Shown here one piece after another: positions 1 to 6,166 of a stretch of 7,265 nt of DNA (within the stretch, counting starts at the first letter, position 1; each line of letters opens with the position of its first letter). The translations under genes and the position numbers were made by a program. The notes under the pieces are model-generated. The model saw only the letters and a list, made by a program, of their open reading frames with translations, was not told where the DNA came from and searched no databases. Source of the DNA: Methylophaga sp. (GTDB taxonomy: Bacteria > Pseudomonadota > Gammaproteobacteria > Nitrosococcales > Methylophagaceae); the NCBI GenBank assembly GCA_014762585.1, contig JABURN010000138.1, positions 1-7,265 of the forward strand. Direction: 5' to 3'.

Positions 1-2
1 GC

Positions 3-437
3 GATCCCGAAGCGCAGCCAGTGCTGATGCGGCTGAAAACCGATCTGGGCCAGCAGCACAGGTCCCAACAGCGGGATCGTGATGGACTGATTCTGGGCGG
101 ATTGATGCTGTTCTTCCTGGGATTTCTCAACGGTTCTCTGACTTCAGGAACCGGCCTGTTTGTCACCATTTGGCTGGTGATGTGGTTCGGGATGGATTAT
201 CAGCGTGCGGTGGCTTACACCCTGATACTCGTGGGCCTGTTCTGGAATGGTACCGGCGCGGTAACGCTGGGTATTCTCGGAGACATCCGCTGGGACTGGT
301 TACCGGCACTGTTGCTGGGCTCGCTGCTGGGCGGTTACCTGGGCTCGCATCTGGCCATCAAACACGGTAACCGCTGGATCAAGCGGGCTTTTGAGGTGGT
401 TCCCCTACTGGACTACTGCAACCTGCTTCTGCGTTAA
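3..437 (+). CDS. TauE/SafE-family membrane permease (sulfite exporter-like), C-terminal part, 5' end outside window
   Basis: The frame is open from the left edge, so this is the C-terminal part (144 visible residues) of a longer protein; family members are usually about 240-270 residues. The GTG at position 21 is simply the first possible start in view and is unlikely to be real. After a polar stretch (visible residues 10-28, probably a cytoplasmic loop) come hydrophobic segments at about 29-62, 68-92 and 98-119. Two glycine-rich stretches, [12 protein letters not shown] (about 40-51) and [13 protein letters not shown] (106-118), followed by a basic [13 protein letters not shown] tail, match the end of TauE/SafE (DUF81) permeases. 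Such proteins sit in the inner membrane and are linked to export of sulfite, sulfoacetate or other organic anions; the substrate cannot be told here. Its TAA shares three bases with the stop of the convergent pyrE. Family assignment is fairly secure, function is not. Confidence 0.8.
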   Translation, partial: DPEAQPVLMRLKTDLGQQHRSQQRDRDGLILGGLMLFFLGFLNGSLTSGTGLFVTIWLVMWFGMDYQRAVAYTLILVGLFWNGTGAVTLGILGDIRWDWLPALLLGSLLGGYLGSHLAIKHGNRWIKRAFEVVPLLDYCNLLLR

Positions 438-1075
438 ACCCCGTACGAATCCCGGTAAGCCTGCACCGCTGGCAGGTATTCACCCAGTTCCGGGCTGTCC
501 TGCAAATAACCCAGCAAATCATTCAGTGAGATAATGTTCAGTACCGGAATGTCATGTTCTGCCTGGACTTCCTGAATCGCAGATAAGTCTCCCTGACCGC
601 GTTCCTGACGATCAAGCGCAATAATGACACCGGCAGGTTCAGCCCCGGCGGCGCGGATAATATCAACTGATTCGCGCACCGAGGTGCCAGCCGAAATCAC
701 GTCATCAATAATCAGCACTTTACCCCTGAGTTCAGCACCGACAAGCTGACCGCCCTCACCGTGATCTTTAATTTCCTTGCGGTTGAACACATAGGGCACG
801 TCGCGATCATGCTGGTCAGCCAGGGCTACCACGGTGGTGGAGGCCAGTGGAATGCCTTTGTAGGCCGGACCGAATAAAACATCGAAGTCCAGACCCGACT
901 CGGCAATGGTGCGGGCATAGAAACGCCCCAGACGCGCCAGGCAGGCGCCGGTGTTAAACAGGCCGCTGTTGAAAAAGTAGGGGCTCTGACGGCCCGATTT
1001 CAGGGTAAATGAACCAAACTTCAGTACCCCGGTCTGCAGGGCAAACTCAATAAATTTGCGTTGATAATCTTTCAT
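434..1075 (-). CDS. pyrE: Orotate phosphoribosyltransferase
   Basis: Transfers phosphoribosyl from PRPP to orotate, giving orotidine 5'-monophosphate and pyrophosphate, the fifth step of de novo UMP synthesis; a cytosolic homodimer. The 213 residues equal the E. coli length and align end to end with it from memory. Visible signatures: [13 protein letters not shown] (23-35, with the PRPP-contacting Lys26), [12 protein letters not shown] (68-79), the flexible catalytic loop [11 protein letters not shown] (99-109) and the PRPP-binding motif [13 protein letters not shown] (120-132). The start is fixed by the N-terminus [13 protein letters not shown], which is the family N-terminus. The ATG overlaps the metW stop by one base (TAATG), and the preceding 20 bases contain no clear Shine-Dalgarno, so translation is probably coupled to metW. 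It is the last gene of the leftward block. Its stop overlaps that of the convergent permease gene, and no intrinsic terminator separates them. Confidence 0.97.
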   Translation of the reverse strand: MKDYQRKFIEFALQTGVLKFGSFTLKSGRQSPYFFNSGLFNTGACLARLGRFYARTIAESGLDFDVLFGPAYKGIPLASTTVVALADQHDRDVPYVFNRKEIKDHGEGGQLVGAELRGKVLIIDDVISAGTSVRESVDIIRAAGAEPAGVIIALDRQERGQGDLSAIQEVQAEHDIPVLNIISLNDLLGYLQDSPELGEYLPAVQAYRDSYGV

Positions 1076-1677
1076 TAGCTGTTTTGTTGCTGCACTAGGT
1101 AAACCGCAACCTGCCCGAAAAGATTGGGCAGAAGCCGGACACCCAGGCTGTCTTTATGTTCATGATTAACGATGCTGTGATTCAGCACGGTCAGTTTGTG
1201 CGACTCGCATAACTGCTCAAAGTCCTGAATTGTGCATAGGTGAATATTAGGGGTTTCAAACCAGGCATTGGGCAAGGCCTTGGAAACCGGCATGCGTCCG
1301 CCTAAAGCCAGTTGCATGCGGCATTGCCAGTGGCCGAAATTAGGAAAACCGATAATGCCTTTCTTACCCACGCGGACAATTTCACGCAACAGAAAGTCCG
1401 GCCTTTTTATTGCCTGCAATGTTTGCGACAGAATAACGAAATCGAAGCTTTGATCAGCGAACTGGCCCAGACCTTCATCGAGATCGGCCTGCAATACATT
1501 GATCCCGGCGCGGATGCAGTCGGCAAACTTGCTGTTATCGATTTCCAGCCCATAGCCGGTGATATTACGCTGTTGCAGATGATTGAGCAGGGCACCGTTA
1601 CCACAGCCCAGATCCAGCACTTTGGCGCCATCGGGGATCCAGTCACTGATGATTTGCTGATCGAGTCGCAATCTCAT
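1075..1677 (-). CDS. metW: Methionine biosynthesis protein MetW (class I SAM-methyltransferase fold)
   Basis: A 200-residue protein with a Rossmann-type methyltransferase fold. Motif I is VLDLGCGNG (20-28), the acidic end of strand 2 is GLEID (43-47), followed by [10 protein letters not shown] (61-70) and ILSQTLQ (82-88). FPNFGHW (111-117) and the TPNIH stretch (142-146) are typical of MetW. It is found next to metX in many proteobacteria and is needed with MetX for methionine synthesis; reports in Pseudomonas suggest it supports MetX activity rather than methylating a known substrate, so the reaction is left open. Its ATG overlaps the metX stop in an ATGA junction, with a strong Shine-Dalgarno inside the metX tail, fixing the start. 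Its TAA shares one base with the pyrE start. The identity is clear from both sequence and context. Confidence 0.95.
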   Translation of the reverse strand: MRLRLDQQIISDWIPDGAKVLDLGCGNGALLNHLQQRNITGYGLEIDNSKFADCIRAGINVLQADLDEGLGQFADQSFDFVILSQTLQAIKRPDFLLREIVRVGKKGIIGFPNFGHWQCRMQLALGGRMPVSKALPNAWFETPNIHLCTIQDFEQLCESHKLTVLNHSIVNHEHKDSLGVRLLPNLFGQVAVYLVQQQNS

Positions 1678-2822
1678 GCTGCTACCTCCGCTGCGATTTG
1701 CTGCATATAGGTACCGAAGATATCGAGATAGCGTGGAATCGGCATCAGGAAGGCATCATGACCCTGATGCGCTTCTATTTCAGCATAAGTCACCGGCTTG
1801 CCGGCTGCCAGGAGGGCATTAACGATCTCTCTGGAACGCATCGGTGAGAAGCGCCAGTCACTGGTAAAGGACATGACTAAAGCCTTGGCCTCGATATTGG
1901 CGACAGTGCGGGTCAGATCGTCATCAAATTCCTTGGCCGGGTCGAAATAGTCCAGTGCTTTGGTCATCAGCAGATAGGTGTTGGCATCAAACCGCTCGAC
2001 AAAGCTGGTGCTCTGATAGCGCAGGTAGCTCTCAATCTGAAATTCGACATCATAACCGTACTGAATCGCGCCGCTGCGCAGCTCACGGCCGAATTTCTGG
2101 CCCATCGCCTCATCGGAAAGATAAGTAATATGTCCCAGCATGCGAGCCAGACCCAGACCCTGGCGGGGCAGGGTGTTGAAGCGCATATAGTTGCCATCAT
2201 GAAAATCCGGGTCGGATTTTATCGCGGTGCGGGCGACCTCGTTGAAGGCGATATTCTGTGCTGACAGCTTGGGTGCCGCAGCAATGATGACAGTGTGTCT
2301 AACGCGATCAGGCAGACTAATTGCCCATTGCAGCGCCTGCATACCACCGAGACTGCCACCGATAACCGCTGCCCATTGTTTGATACCCAGCTTGTCGGCC
2401 AGTACCGCCTGACTGCGCACCCAGTCGGGCACGGTCACTATCGGGAAGTCCGGTCCATATAACTCTCCGGTCTCAGGATTGAGGGTATTTGGGCCACTGG
2501 AACCTTTGCAGCCTCCCAGATTGTTGGGGCAGACCACGAAAAACCGGTTGGTATCAATCGCCTTGCCGGGGCCGATGGCTGTGTCCCACCAGCCGGGTTT
2601 GCGATCCGCCATTGAATGGTAGCCTGCTGCGTGATGATCGCCTGACAAAGCATGACAGATCAGAACGGCATTGCTGTGATCAGCGTTGAGTTCACCATAG
2701 GTCTCATAGACAAGATCATAGCTGGACAGCGTGCGCCCACAGTCGAGCTTCAACGGCGAGTCGACGTGCAGGGTGGATGGGCTTACCAAACCAACGGAGT
2801 CGGCTGGTATCGTTTCCGGCAT
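1674..2822 (-). CDS. metX: Homoserine O-acyltransferase MetX (probably succinyl-specific)
   Basis: Acylates the hydroxyl of L-homoserine from an acyl-CoA, the first committed step to methionine; a cytosolic alpha/beta-hydrolase-fold enzyme. The 382 residues are of usual length. Visible signatures: [12 protein letters not shown] (57-68), [12 protein letters not shown] (100-111), the nucleophile elbow GGSLGG (155-160, Ser157), the acid in SDW (Asp322) and the histidine in GHDAF (His355), making a complete Ser-Asp-His triad. The helical lid lies between the nucleophile and the acid residue. The DWRFSP stretch (322-327) resembles gammaproteobacterial MetX enzymes that were reassigned as succinyltransferases, where an arginine here fits the succinate carboxylate; this is from family recollection, so acetyl-CoA use is not excluded. 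The N-terminus [15 protein letters not shown] matches Pseudomonas MetX, supporting this start; AGGA lies 11 nt upstream, a rather long spacing. It overlaps metW by 4 bp and follows yggT by 68 bp containing a hairpin. Confidence 0.95.
   Translation of the reverse strand: MPETIPADSVGLVSPSTLHVDSPLKLDCGRTLSSYDLVYETYGELNADHSNAVLICHALSGDHHAAGYHSMADRKPGWWDTAIGPGKAIDTNRFFVVCPNNLGGCKGSSGPNTLNPETGELYGPDFPIVTVPDWVRSQAVLADKLGIKQWAAVIGGSLGGMQALQWAISLPDRVRHTVIIAAAPKLSAQNIAFNEVARTAIKSDPDFHDGNYMRFNTLPRQGLGLARMLGHITYLSDEAMGQKFGRELRSGAIQYGYDVEFQIESYLRYQSTSFVERFDANTYLLMTKALDYFDPAKEFDDDLTRTVANIEAKALVMSFTSDWRFSPMRSREIVNALLAAGKPVTYAEIEAHQGHDAFLMPIPRYLDIFGTYMQQIAAEVAA
1684..1689 (-). promoter_or_regulatory. Ribosome binding site of metW inside the metX 3' end
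   Basis: On the minus strand GGAGGT lies 6 nt before the metW ATG, inside the last codons of metX. It is a full-strength Shine-Dalgarno, so metW can start independently even though its ATG overlaps the metX stop. This contrasts with pyrE downstream, which has none. Confidence 0.8.
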
Positions 2823-2839
2823 AAACAGTTGATTCCTGT

Positions 2840-2879
2840 AAAAAAAGCGATAAGTCTAATCAGACAGCGCTATGAGCGC
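2840..2879 (-). promoter_or_regulatory. Hairpin plus T-run upstream of metX, terminator- or attenuator-like
   Basis: On the minus strand the yggT-metX gap contains, in order, GCGCT-cat-AGCGC (2879-2867), then AGCG and GTCT pairing through a GATT loop with AGAC and CGCT (2871-2846), ending directly in a T-run (2846-2840). The second fold has a small asymmetric internal loop (CT against TTAT). The two folds use the same AGCG and are therefore mutually exclusive. The layout resembles an intrinsic terminator or attenuator placed just before the metX ribosome site, but the stems are short (two of 4 bp, one of 5 bp) and stability is not computed. No SAM riboswitch or clear MetJ box is visible. Confidence 0.35.
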
Positions 2880-2890
2880 AATCTCAAGGC

Positions 2891-3457
2891 TTAAATTTGT
2901 CCGGTTAACAAGGGCATCACCAGCATCTTTAATACCTGCAAGCCGAGTAAAACGAACAGTGGTGATAAATCGACCCCGCCCAGTGGCGGAATCAATTGTC
3001 TGACCGGACGCAGCAAGGGCGCATTCATCCGCTGTACCAGTGGTGCCACCGGATTGTAACTGCCGGGTGGTGTGACCCAGCTGAGAATGACTTCGATGAT
3101 GATGCTGACGGTGAAAATGCCAATGAATAAAGAAAATATTTCGGCCACGATCAGGGTCAGCCACAGCAGGCCGCCTGGCAAGGCACCGGCGATCAGCCCG
3201 ACAATGAGGATCTTTATCAGCGTCACTAAAAGTAACAGCACGATGGTGGCGGTATCCCAGCGGCCCATCGCGGGTAGAAATTGACGCAGGAATTTGACCG
3301 GTGGCTGGGTCGCCTTGATGATGAACTGTACCAGCGGATTATGATATTCCCAGTTCGCCCACTGCATTACAAGGCGCAATGCAACGACGACCATATAAAG
3401 GAAAAACAGTGTCTCAATGACAAAAATCAGCGGATTCGCCAGATAACCGTTAGTCAT
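2891..3457 (-). CDS. yggT: YggT family integral membrane protein
   Basis: A 188-residue inner-membrane protein, the same length as E. coli YggT. Four hydrophobic segments are visible at about 10-31, 70-92, 97-127 and 165-183. The protein is an internal duplication: NPLVQFIIKATQPPVKFLRQFLP (start at 40) and NPVAPLVQRMNAPLLRPVRQLIPP (start at 135) are the two copies of the amphipathic YGGT motif that follows a membrane helix. Its biochemical role is not established; it has been linked to osmotic shock tolerance and is related to proteins named for chloroplast or septum-associated roles. I chose the ATG at 3457 over the upstream in-frame start at 3508, because the latter adds 17 residues inside proC with no counterpart in the family. 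The chosen ATG overlaps the proC end by 8 bp (ATGACTAA). The ribosome site is weak (TGGGA about 10 nt upstream), suggesting coupling to proC. Confidence 0.93.
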   Translation of the reverse strand: MTNGYLANPLIFVIETLFFLYMVVVALRLVMQWANWEYHNPLVQFIIKATQPPVKFLRQFLPAMGRWDTATIVLLLLVTLIKILIVGLIAGALPGGLLWLTLIVAEIFSLFIGIFTVSIIIEVILSWVTPPGSYNPVAPLVQRMNAPLLRPVRQLIPPLGGVDLSPLFVLLGLQVLKMLVMPLLTGQI

Positions 3458-4283
3458 AGTCTTGTCCCAGTTGATCAGCCAGTTCAGCAGCGCGAGCTGC
3501 CGCGGCACTTAAAGCCTTTTTGAAACTGCCGCGTAAATCTTCATCCTCAAACACATCCAATGCCCGTTCCGTGGTGCCGCCGGGGGAGGTGACCCGCTGG
3601 CGCAGTACGCAGGCAGACTCATCACTCTCCAGTGCCATTTTAGCTGCGCCAAAAGCGGTTTCAAGCGCCAGCAGTCGCGCGGTCTCTTCAGGTAAACCCA
3701 GTTCCATACCGGCTGTCTGCATCGCTTCCATCACCAGAAAGAAATAAGCCGGACCACTACCGGAAAGGGCTGTAACCGCATCCATCTGTTGCTCATCCTT
3801 AACCCACAAAGCGAGGCCGACAGCACGGAGGATGGATTCCGCCAGTTCATGCTGGGCATTGCTCACATGGTTATTGGCACACAGCGCGGTCGCACCGGCG
3901 CGGACCAGCGATGGCGTATTGGGCATGGCTCTGACGACGGCTGACTCGCTATGACCAATCCAGCGGCTGATATCATCGAGCCGGATGCCGGCAGCGATAG
4001 AAATCAAAAGCTTGTGCTGTTGCCAGTAGGGGGCCAATTCGCGGCAGACTTTTTGAAGTTGCTGAGGTTTAACCGCAAGAATCACGACATCCGCATCGGC
4101 GATAGCTGCCGCATTTTCGGTGAAAGTCTGTACCGGGTAGCGGGCAGATAATTGCTCCAGACTCTCAGCGCTGGGATCAGCGACATGAATCGATTGCGCC
4201 GCAAAGCCGTTGTTAACAAGGCCGCCGATGAGGCTGCGGGCCATATTTCCGCCACCGATAAAAGCGAGCGTACAGTCTTTCAT
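3450..4283 (-). CDS. proC: Pyrroline-5-carboxylate reductase
   Basis: Reduces 1-pyrroline-5-carboxylate to L-proline with NAD(P)H, the last step of proline synthesis; a cytosolic oligomer. The 277 residues are of usual length. The N-terminal dinucleotide fold has FIGGGNMA (8-15), and further family motifs are VILAVKPQQL (67-76), ISIAAGI (94-100) and VRAMPNTP (117-124). The C-terminal dimerisation and substrate domain carries TALSGSGPAYFF (171-182) and the proC signature around VTSPGGTTERAL (231-242). The ATG is preceded by AAGGGGG at 4288-4294, a clear ribosome site, which fixes the start. It follows yggS by 49 bp with no terminator seen and overlaps yggT by 8 bp. The pairing with yggS is widespread in bacteria. 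No truncation or missing key residue was seen. Confidence 0.97.
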   Translation of the reverse strand: MKDCTLAFIGGGNMARSLIGGLVNNGFAAQSIHVADPSAESLEQLSARYPVQTFTENAAAIADADVVILAVKPQQLQKVCRELAPYWQQHKLLISIAAGIRLDDISRWIGHSESAVVRAMPNTPSLVRAGATALCANNHVSNAQHELAESILRAVGLALWVKDEQQMDAVTALSGSGPAYFFLVMEAMQTAGMELGLPEETARLLALETAFGAAKMALESDESACVLRQRVTSPGGTTERALDVFEDEDLRGSFKKALSAAAARAAELADQLGQDYD

Positions 4284-4332
4284 TTATCCCCCTTGTTTAA
4301 TTCATTTGCCTTGGTGATCAGTGTAAAGCTTA

Positions 4333-5028
4333 TTAAGGCTGACGGGTATCACGTTGACCAAACAGGGCGGTACCGATGCGGACCATGGTGCTGCCTTCTG
4401 CAATGGCCGCATGAAGATCACCGGTCATACCCATTGATAAGGTGTCGATATCATCGAAGCGTTGTTGCAAAGACTGGTATAAATCCCTTGCCCGGCGGAA
4501 GCTGTCACGCTGAGCCGCTTCATCATCCTGTTTGGCAGGAATGACCATCAGTCCCCGCAAACGGAGTTTGTCGAGCTGGCTGATGGACTCGGCCAGTGAC
4601 ATCACATCGCTCGCAGTGACACCGGATTTGCTGTCTTCTTCATCGATATTGACCTGAATACAGACATTCAGGGGAGGCAATTCAACCGGCCGCTGTTCAT
4701 TGAGGCGGCGGGCGATTTTAATTCGGTCCACGCTCTGGGCCCAATCAAAATGGGCCGCAATATCGCGGGTTTTATTAGATTGAATCGGGCCGATAAAATG
4801 CCACTCAAGCTTAAGGTCGCGGAGGGCGTTGATCTTTTCCAGGGCTTCCTGCAGGTAATTTTCACCGAAACGCAGCTGCCCCTCTTCAGCGACCAGTTTC
4901 AGTTTTTCAGCCGGCCAGGTTTTACTGACCGCCAGTAATTTCACCGAGTCGGGAGCCCGTCCCGATTGCTGTTCAGCCAGCCTGATCTCATCATTAATTG
5001 AGTGGAAACGCTTTTTTATCTCAGTCAT
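4333..5028 (-). CDS. yggS: PLP-binding protein of the YggS/PLPBP (alanine racemase N-terminal-like) family
   Basis: A single-domain TIM-barrel protein that binds pyridoxal 5'-phosphate and keeps the free PLP pool and amino-acid/keto-acid balance in order; no enzymatic reaction is established. The 231 residues are of usual length. Lys36 in LLAVSKTW (31-38) is the expected Schiff-base lysine, at the same position as in E. coli YggS. Further family motifs are RFGENYLQEA (53-62), WHFIGPIQSNK (76-86), VNIDEEDSKSG (127-137), LRGLMVIP (157-164), LSMGMTGDL (197-205) and STMVRIGTALFG (213-224). The start gives Lys36 the canonical position, although the ribosome site is poor. It begins the leftward block and diverges from pilT across 91 bp; linkage to proC and yggT is conserved in many bacteria. 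Confidence 0.96.
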   Translation of the reverse strand: MTEIKKRFHSINDEIRLAEQQSGRAPDSVKLLAVSKTWPAEKLKLVAEEGQLRFGENYLQEALEKINALRDLKLEWHFIGPIQSNKTRDIAAHFDWAQSVDRIKIARRLNEQRPVELPPLNVCIQVNIDEEDSKSGVTASDVMSLAESISQLDKLRLRGLMVIPAKQDDEAAQRDSFRRARDLYQSLQQRFDDIDTLSMGMTGDLHAAIAEGSTMVRIGTALFGQRDTRQP

Positions 5029-5119
5029 CTTGCAAGCCCGAAGTCAGCGCGCTACTTTATGTTTAATCGCTTGTGTCTTTAAAGCGCATAGATTACACCA
5101 ATCAGTAAAGGGAACGTGG
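5029..5119. promoter_or_regulatory. Divergent intergenic region between yggS and pilT, expected to hold both promoters
   Basis: These 91 bp separate two divergent start codons, so promoters for the leftward block and for pilTU are expected here or just inside the neighbouring genes. The middle (about 5052-5100) is AT-rich compared with the coding DNA. I found no convincing sigma-70 hexamer pair on either strand: a TAGATT at 5089-5094 could be a -10 for pilT but lacks a good -35. No sigma-54 TGGCAC-N5-TTGC element is visible. Two 8-bp palindromes are present, CTTGCAAG (5029-5036, touching the yggS start) and CTTTAAAG (5077-5084). Promoter location is inference from gene layout only. Confidence 0.5.
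5108..5113 (+). promoter_or_regulatory. Ribosome binding site of pilT
   Basis: AAGGGA lies 6 nt before the ATG at 5120. It decides that start over in-frame alternatives upstream, which would add about 30 residues with no family counterpart. Confidence 0.65.
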
Positions 5120-6157
5120 ATGGATATCACCGAATTGCTCGCCTTCAGCGTTAAGAACAAGGCTTCAGATTTACATATCTCTGCTGGCGAACCACCGATG
5201 ATCCGCGTCGATGGCGATGTGAAGCGAATCAATCTGCCGCCGATGGAACATAAAGAAGTCCACGCCATGGTGTATGACATCATGAATGACAAACAGCGCA
5301 AGGACTTTGAAGAATTTCTGGAGGCGGATTTCTCATTCGAAGTGCCCAATATGGCGCGTTTCCGGGTCAATGCCTTTAACCAGAACCGCGGTGCAGCCGC
5401 AGTATTCCGGACCATTCCTTCCGAAGTGCTGACTTTGGAAGATCTGAATGCACCGGAAATTTTCAAAACTATCGCCGATAACCGCCGTGGTATCGTGCTG
5501 GTGACCGGTCCCACCGGTTCCGGTAAATCCACCACACTGGCGGCGATGGTGGATTATCGTAACGAAAAAGATAACGAACATATCCTGACAATCGAAGACC
5601 CGATTGAATTTGTTCACCAGAGTAAGAAGTGTCTGGTCAATCAGCGTGAAGTACACCGTGACACCCTGGGTTTCAGTGAAGCGCTACGCAGTGCCCTGCG
5701 TGAGGATCCGGATATTATCCTGGTCGGTGAGCTGCGTGACCTCGAGACCATCCGGCTGGCACTGACTGCGGCAGAAACCGGTCACTTGGTGTTCGGTACT
5801 CTGCATACCTCGTCTGCCGCTAAAACCATCGACCGGATCATCGACGTATTCCCGGCGGCGGAGAAAGATATGGTGCGCTCGATGTTGTCGGAATCTTTGC
5901 GGGCTGTTATTTCCCAGACCTTGATGAAGAAAGTCGGGGGTGGCCGTATCGCAGCGCATGAAATCATGATTGGCACACCGGCGATTCGTAACCTGATTCG
6001 TGAGGATAAAGTGCCTCAGATGTACTCGGCGATTCAGACTGGGGGTGCGCTGGGCATGCAGACGCTGGATCAATGTCTGCAGGACCTGGTCAGACGTCAG
6101 CAGGTGACCAAACAGGAAGCCCTGCCACGCGCCGTCAATAAAGACTTATTCCGTTAG
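5120..6157 (+). CDS. pilT: Type IV pilus retraction ATPase PilT
   Basis: A cytoplasmic hexameric ATPase of the GspE/PilT secretion family that drives depolymerisation of type IV pili, giving twitching motility and DNA uptake. The 345 residues match the usual length (about 344). The N-terminal PAS-like domain opens with MDITELLAFSVKNKASDLHIS. The ATPase core has Walker A GPTGSGKST (130-138), the Asp box TIEDPIEF (157-164), Walker B DIILVGELRD (198-207) and the His box TGHLVFGTLHTSS (220-232). AIRNLIRE (288-295), the PilT motif needed for retraction, is intact, which separates PilT from assembly ATPases such as PilB and from PilU. The ATG at 5120 was chosen for the ribosome site and the family N-terminus. 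pilU follows after 9 bp, and its ribosome site overlaps the pilT stop, so the two are almost surely one transcript. Confidence 0.98.
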   Translation: MDITELLAFSVKNKASDLHISAGEPPMIRVDGDVKRINLPPMEHKEVHAMVYDIMNDKQRKDFEEFLEADFSFEVPNMARFRVNAFNQNRGAAAVFRTIPSEVLTLEDLNAPEIFKTIADNRRGIVLVTGPTGSGKSTTLAAMVDYRNEKDNEHILTIEDPIEFVHQSKKCLVNQREVHRDTLGFSEALRSALREDPDIILVGELRDLETIRLALTAAETGHLVFGTLHTSSAAKTIDRIIDVFPAAEKDMVRSMLSESLRAVISQTLMKKVGGGRIAAHEIMIGTPAIRNLIREDKVPQMYSAIQTGGALGMQTLDQCLQDLVRRQQVTKQEALPRAVNKDLFR

Positions 6158-6162
6158 GAGGT
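6156..6162 (+). promoter_or_regulatory. Ribosome binding site of pilU overlapping the pilT stop
   Basis: AGGAGGT is a full Shine-Dalgarno, 4 nt before the pilU ATG at 6167. Its first two bases are the last two of the pilT TAG, so ribosomes ending pilT stop directly on the pilU initiation site. It fixes the pilU start. Confidence 0.85.
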
Positions 6163-6166
6163 CGCG

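Noticed and set aside
1312..1710. 132-codon open frame on the + strand opposite metW
   Set aside because: It lies entirely within metW and the metX end on the other strand, has no recognisable domain and no ribosome site of note; metW is well supported by motifs.
2823..2890. MetJ box or SAM riboswitch upstream of metX
   Set aside because: No tandem AGACGTCT-like boxes are present, and the 68-bp gap is too short for a SAM-I riboswitch plus expression platform.
4284..4332. Possible terminator between yggS and proC
   Set aside because: The 49-bp gap contains a TGATCA palindrome but no stem of useful length followed by a T-run; only the proC ribosome site is supported.
5030..5119. 30-residue N-terminal extension of PilT from an upstream TTG
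   Set aside because: The ATG at 5120 has a ribosome site and yields the family N-terminus and length; the extension overlaps the divergent regulatory region.
5044..5535. 163-codon open frame on the minus strand opposite pilT, and similar frames at 5333-5656 and 5684-6073
   Set aside because: These are antisense shadows of the strongly conserved pilT coding sequence. No domain is recognisable in their translations.
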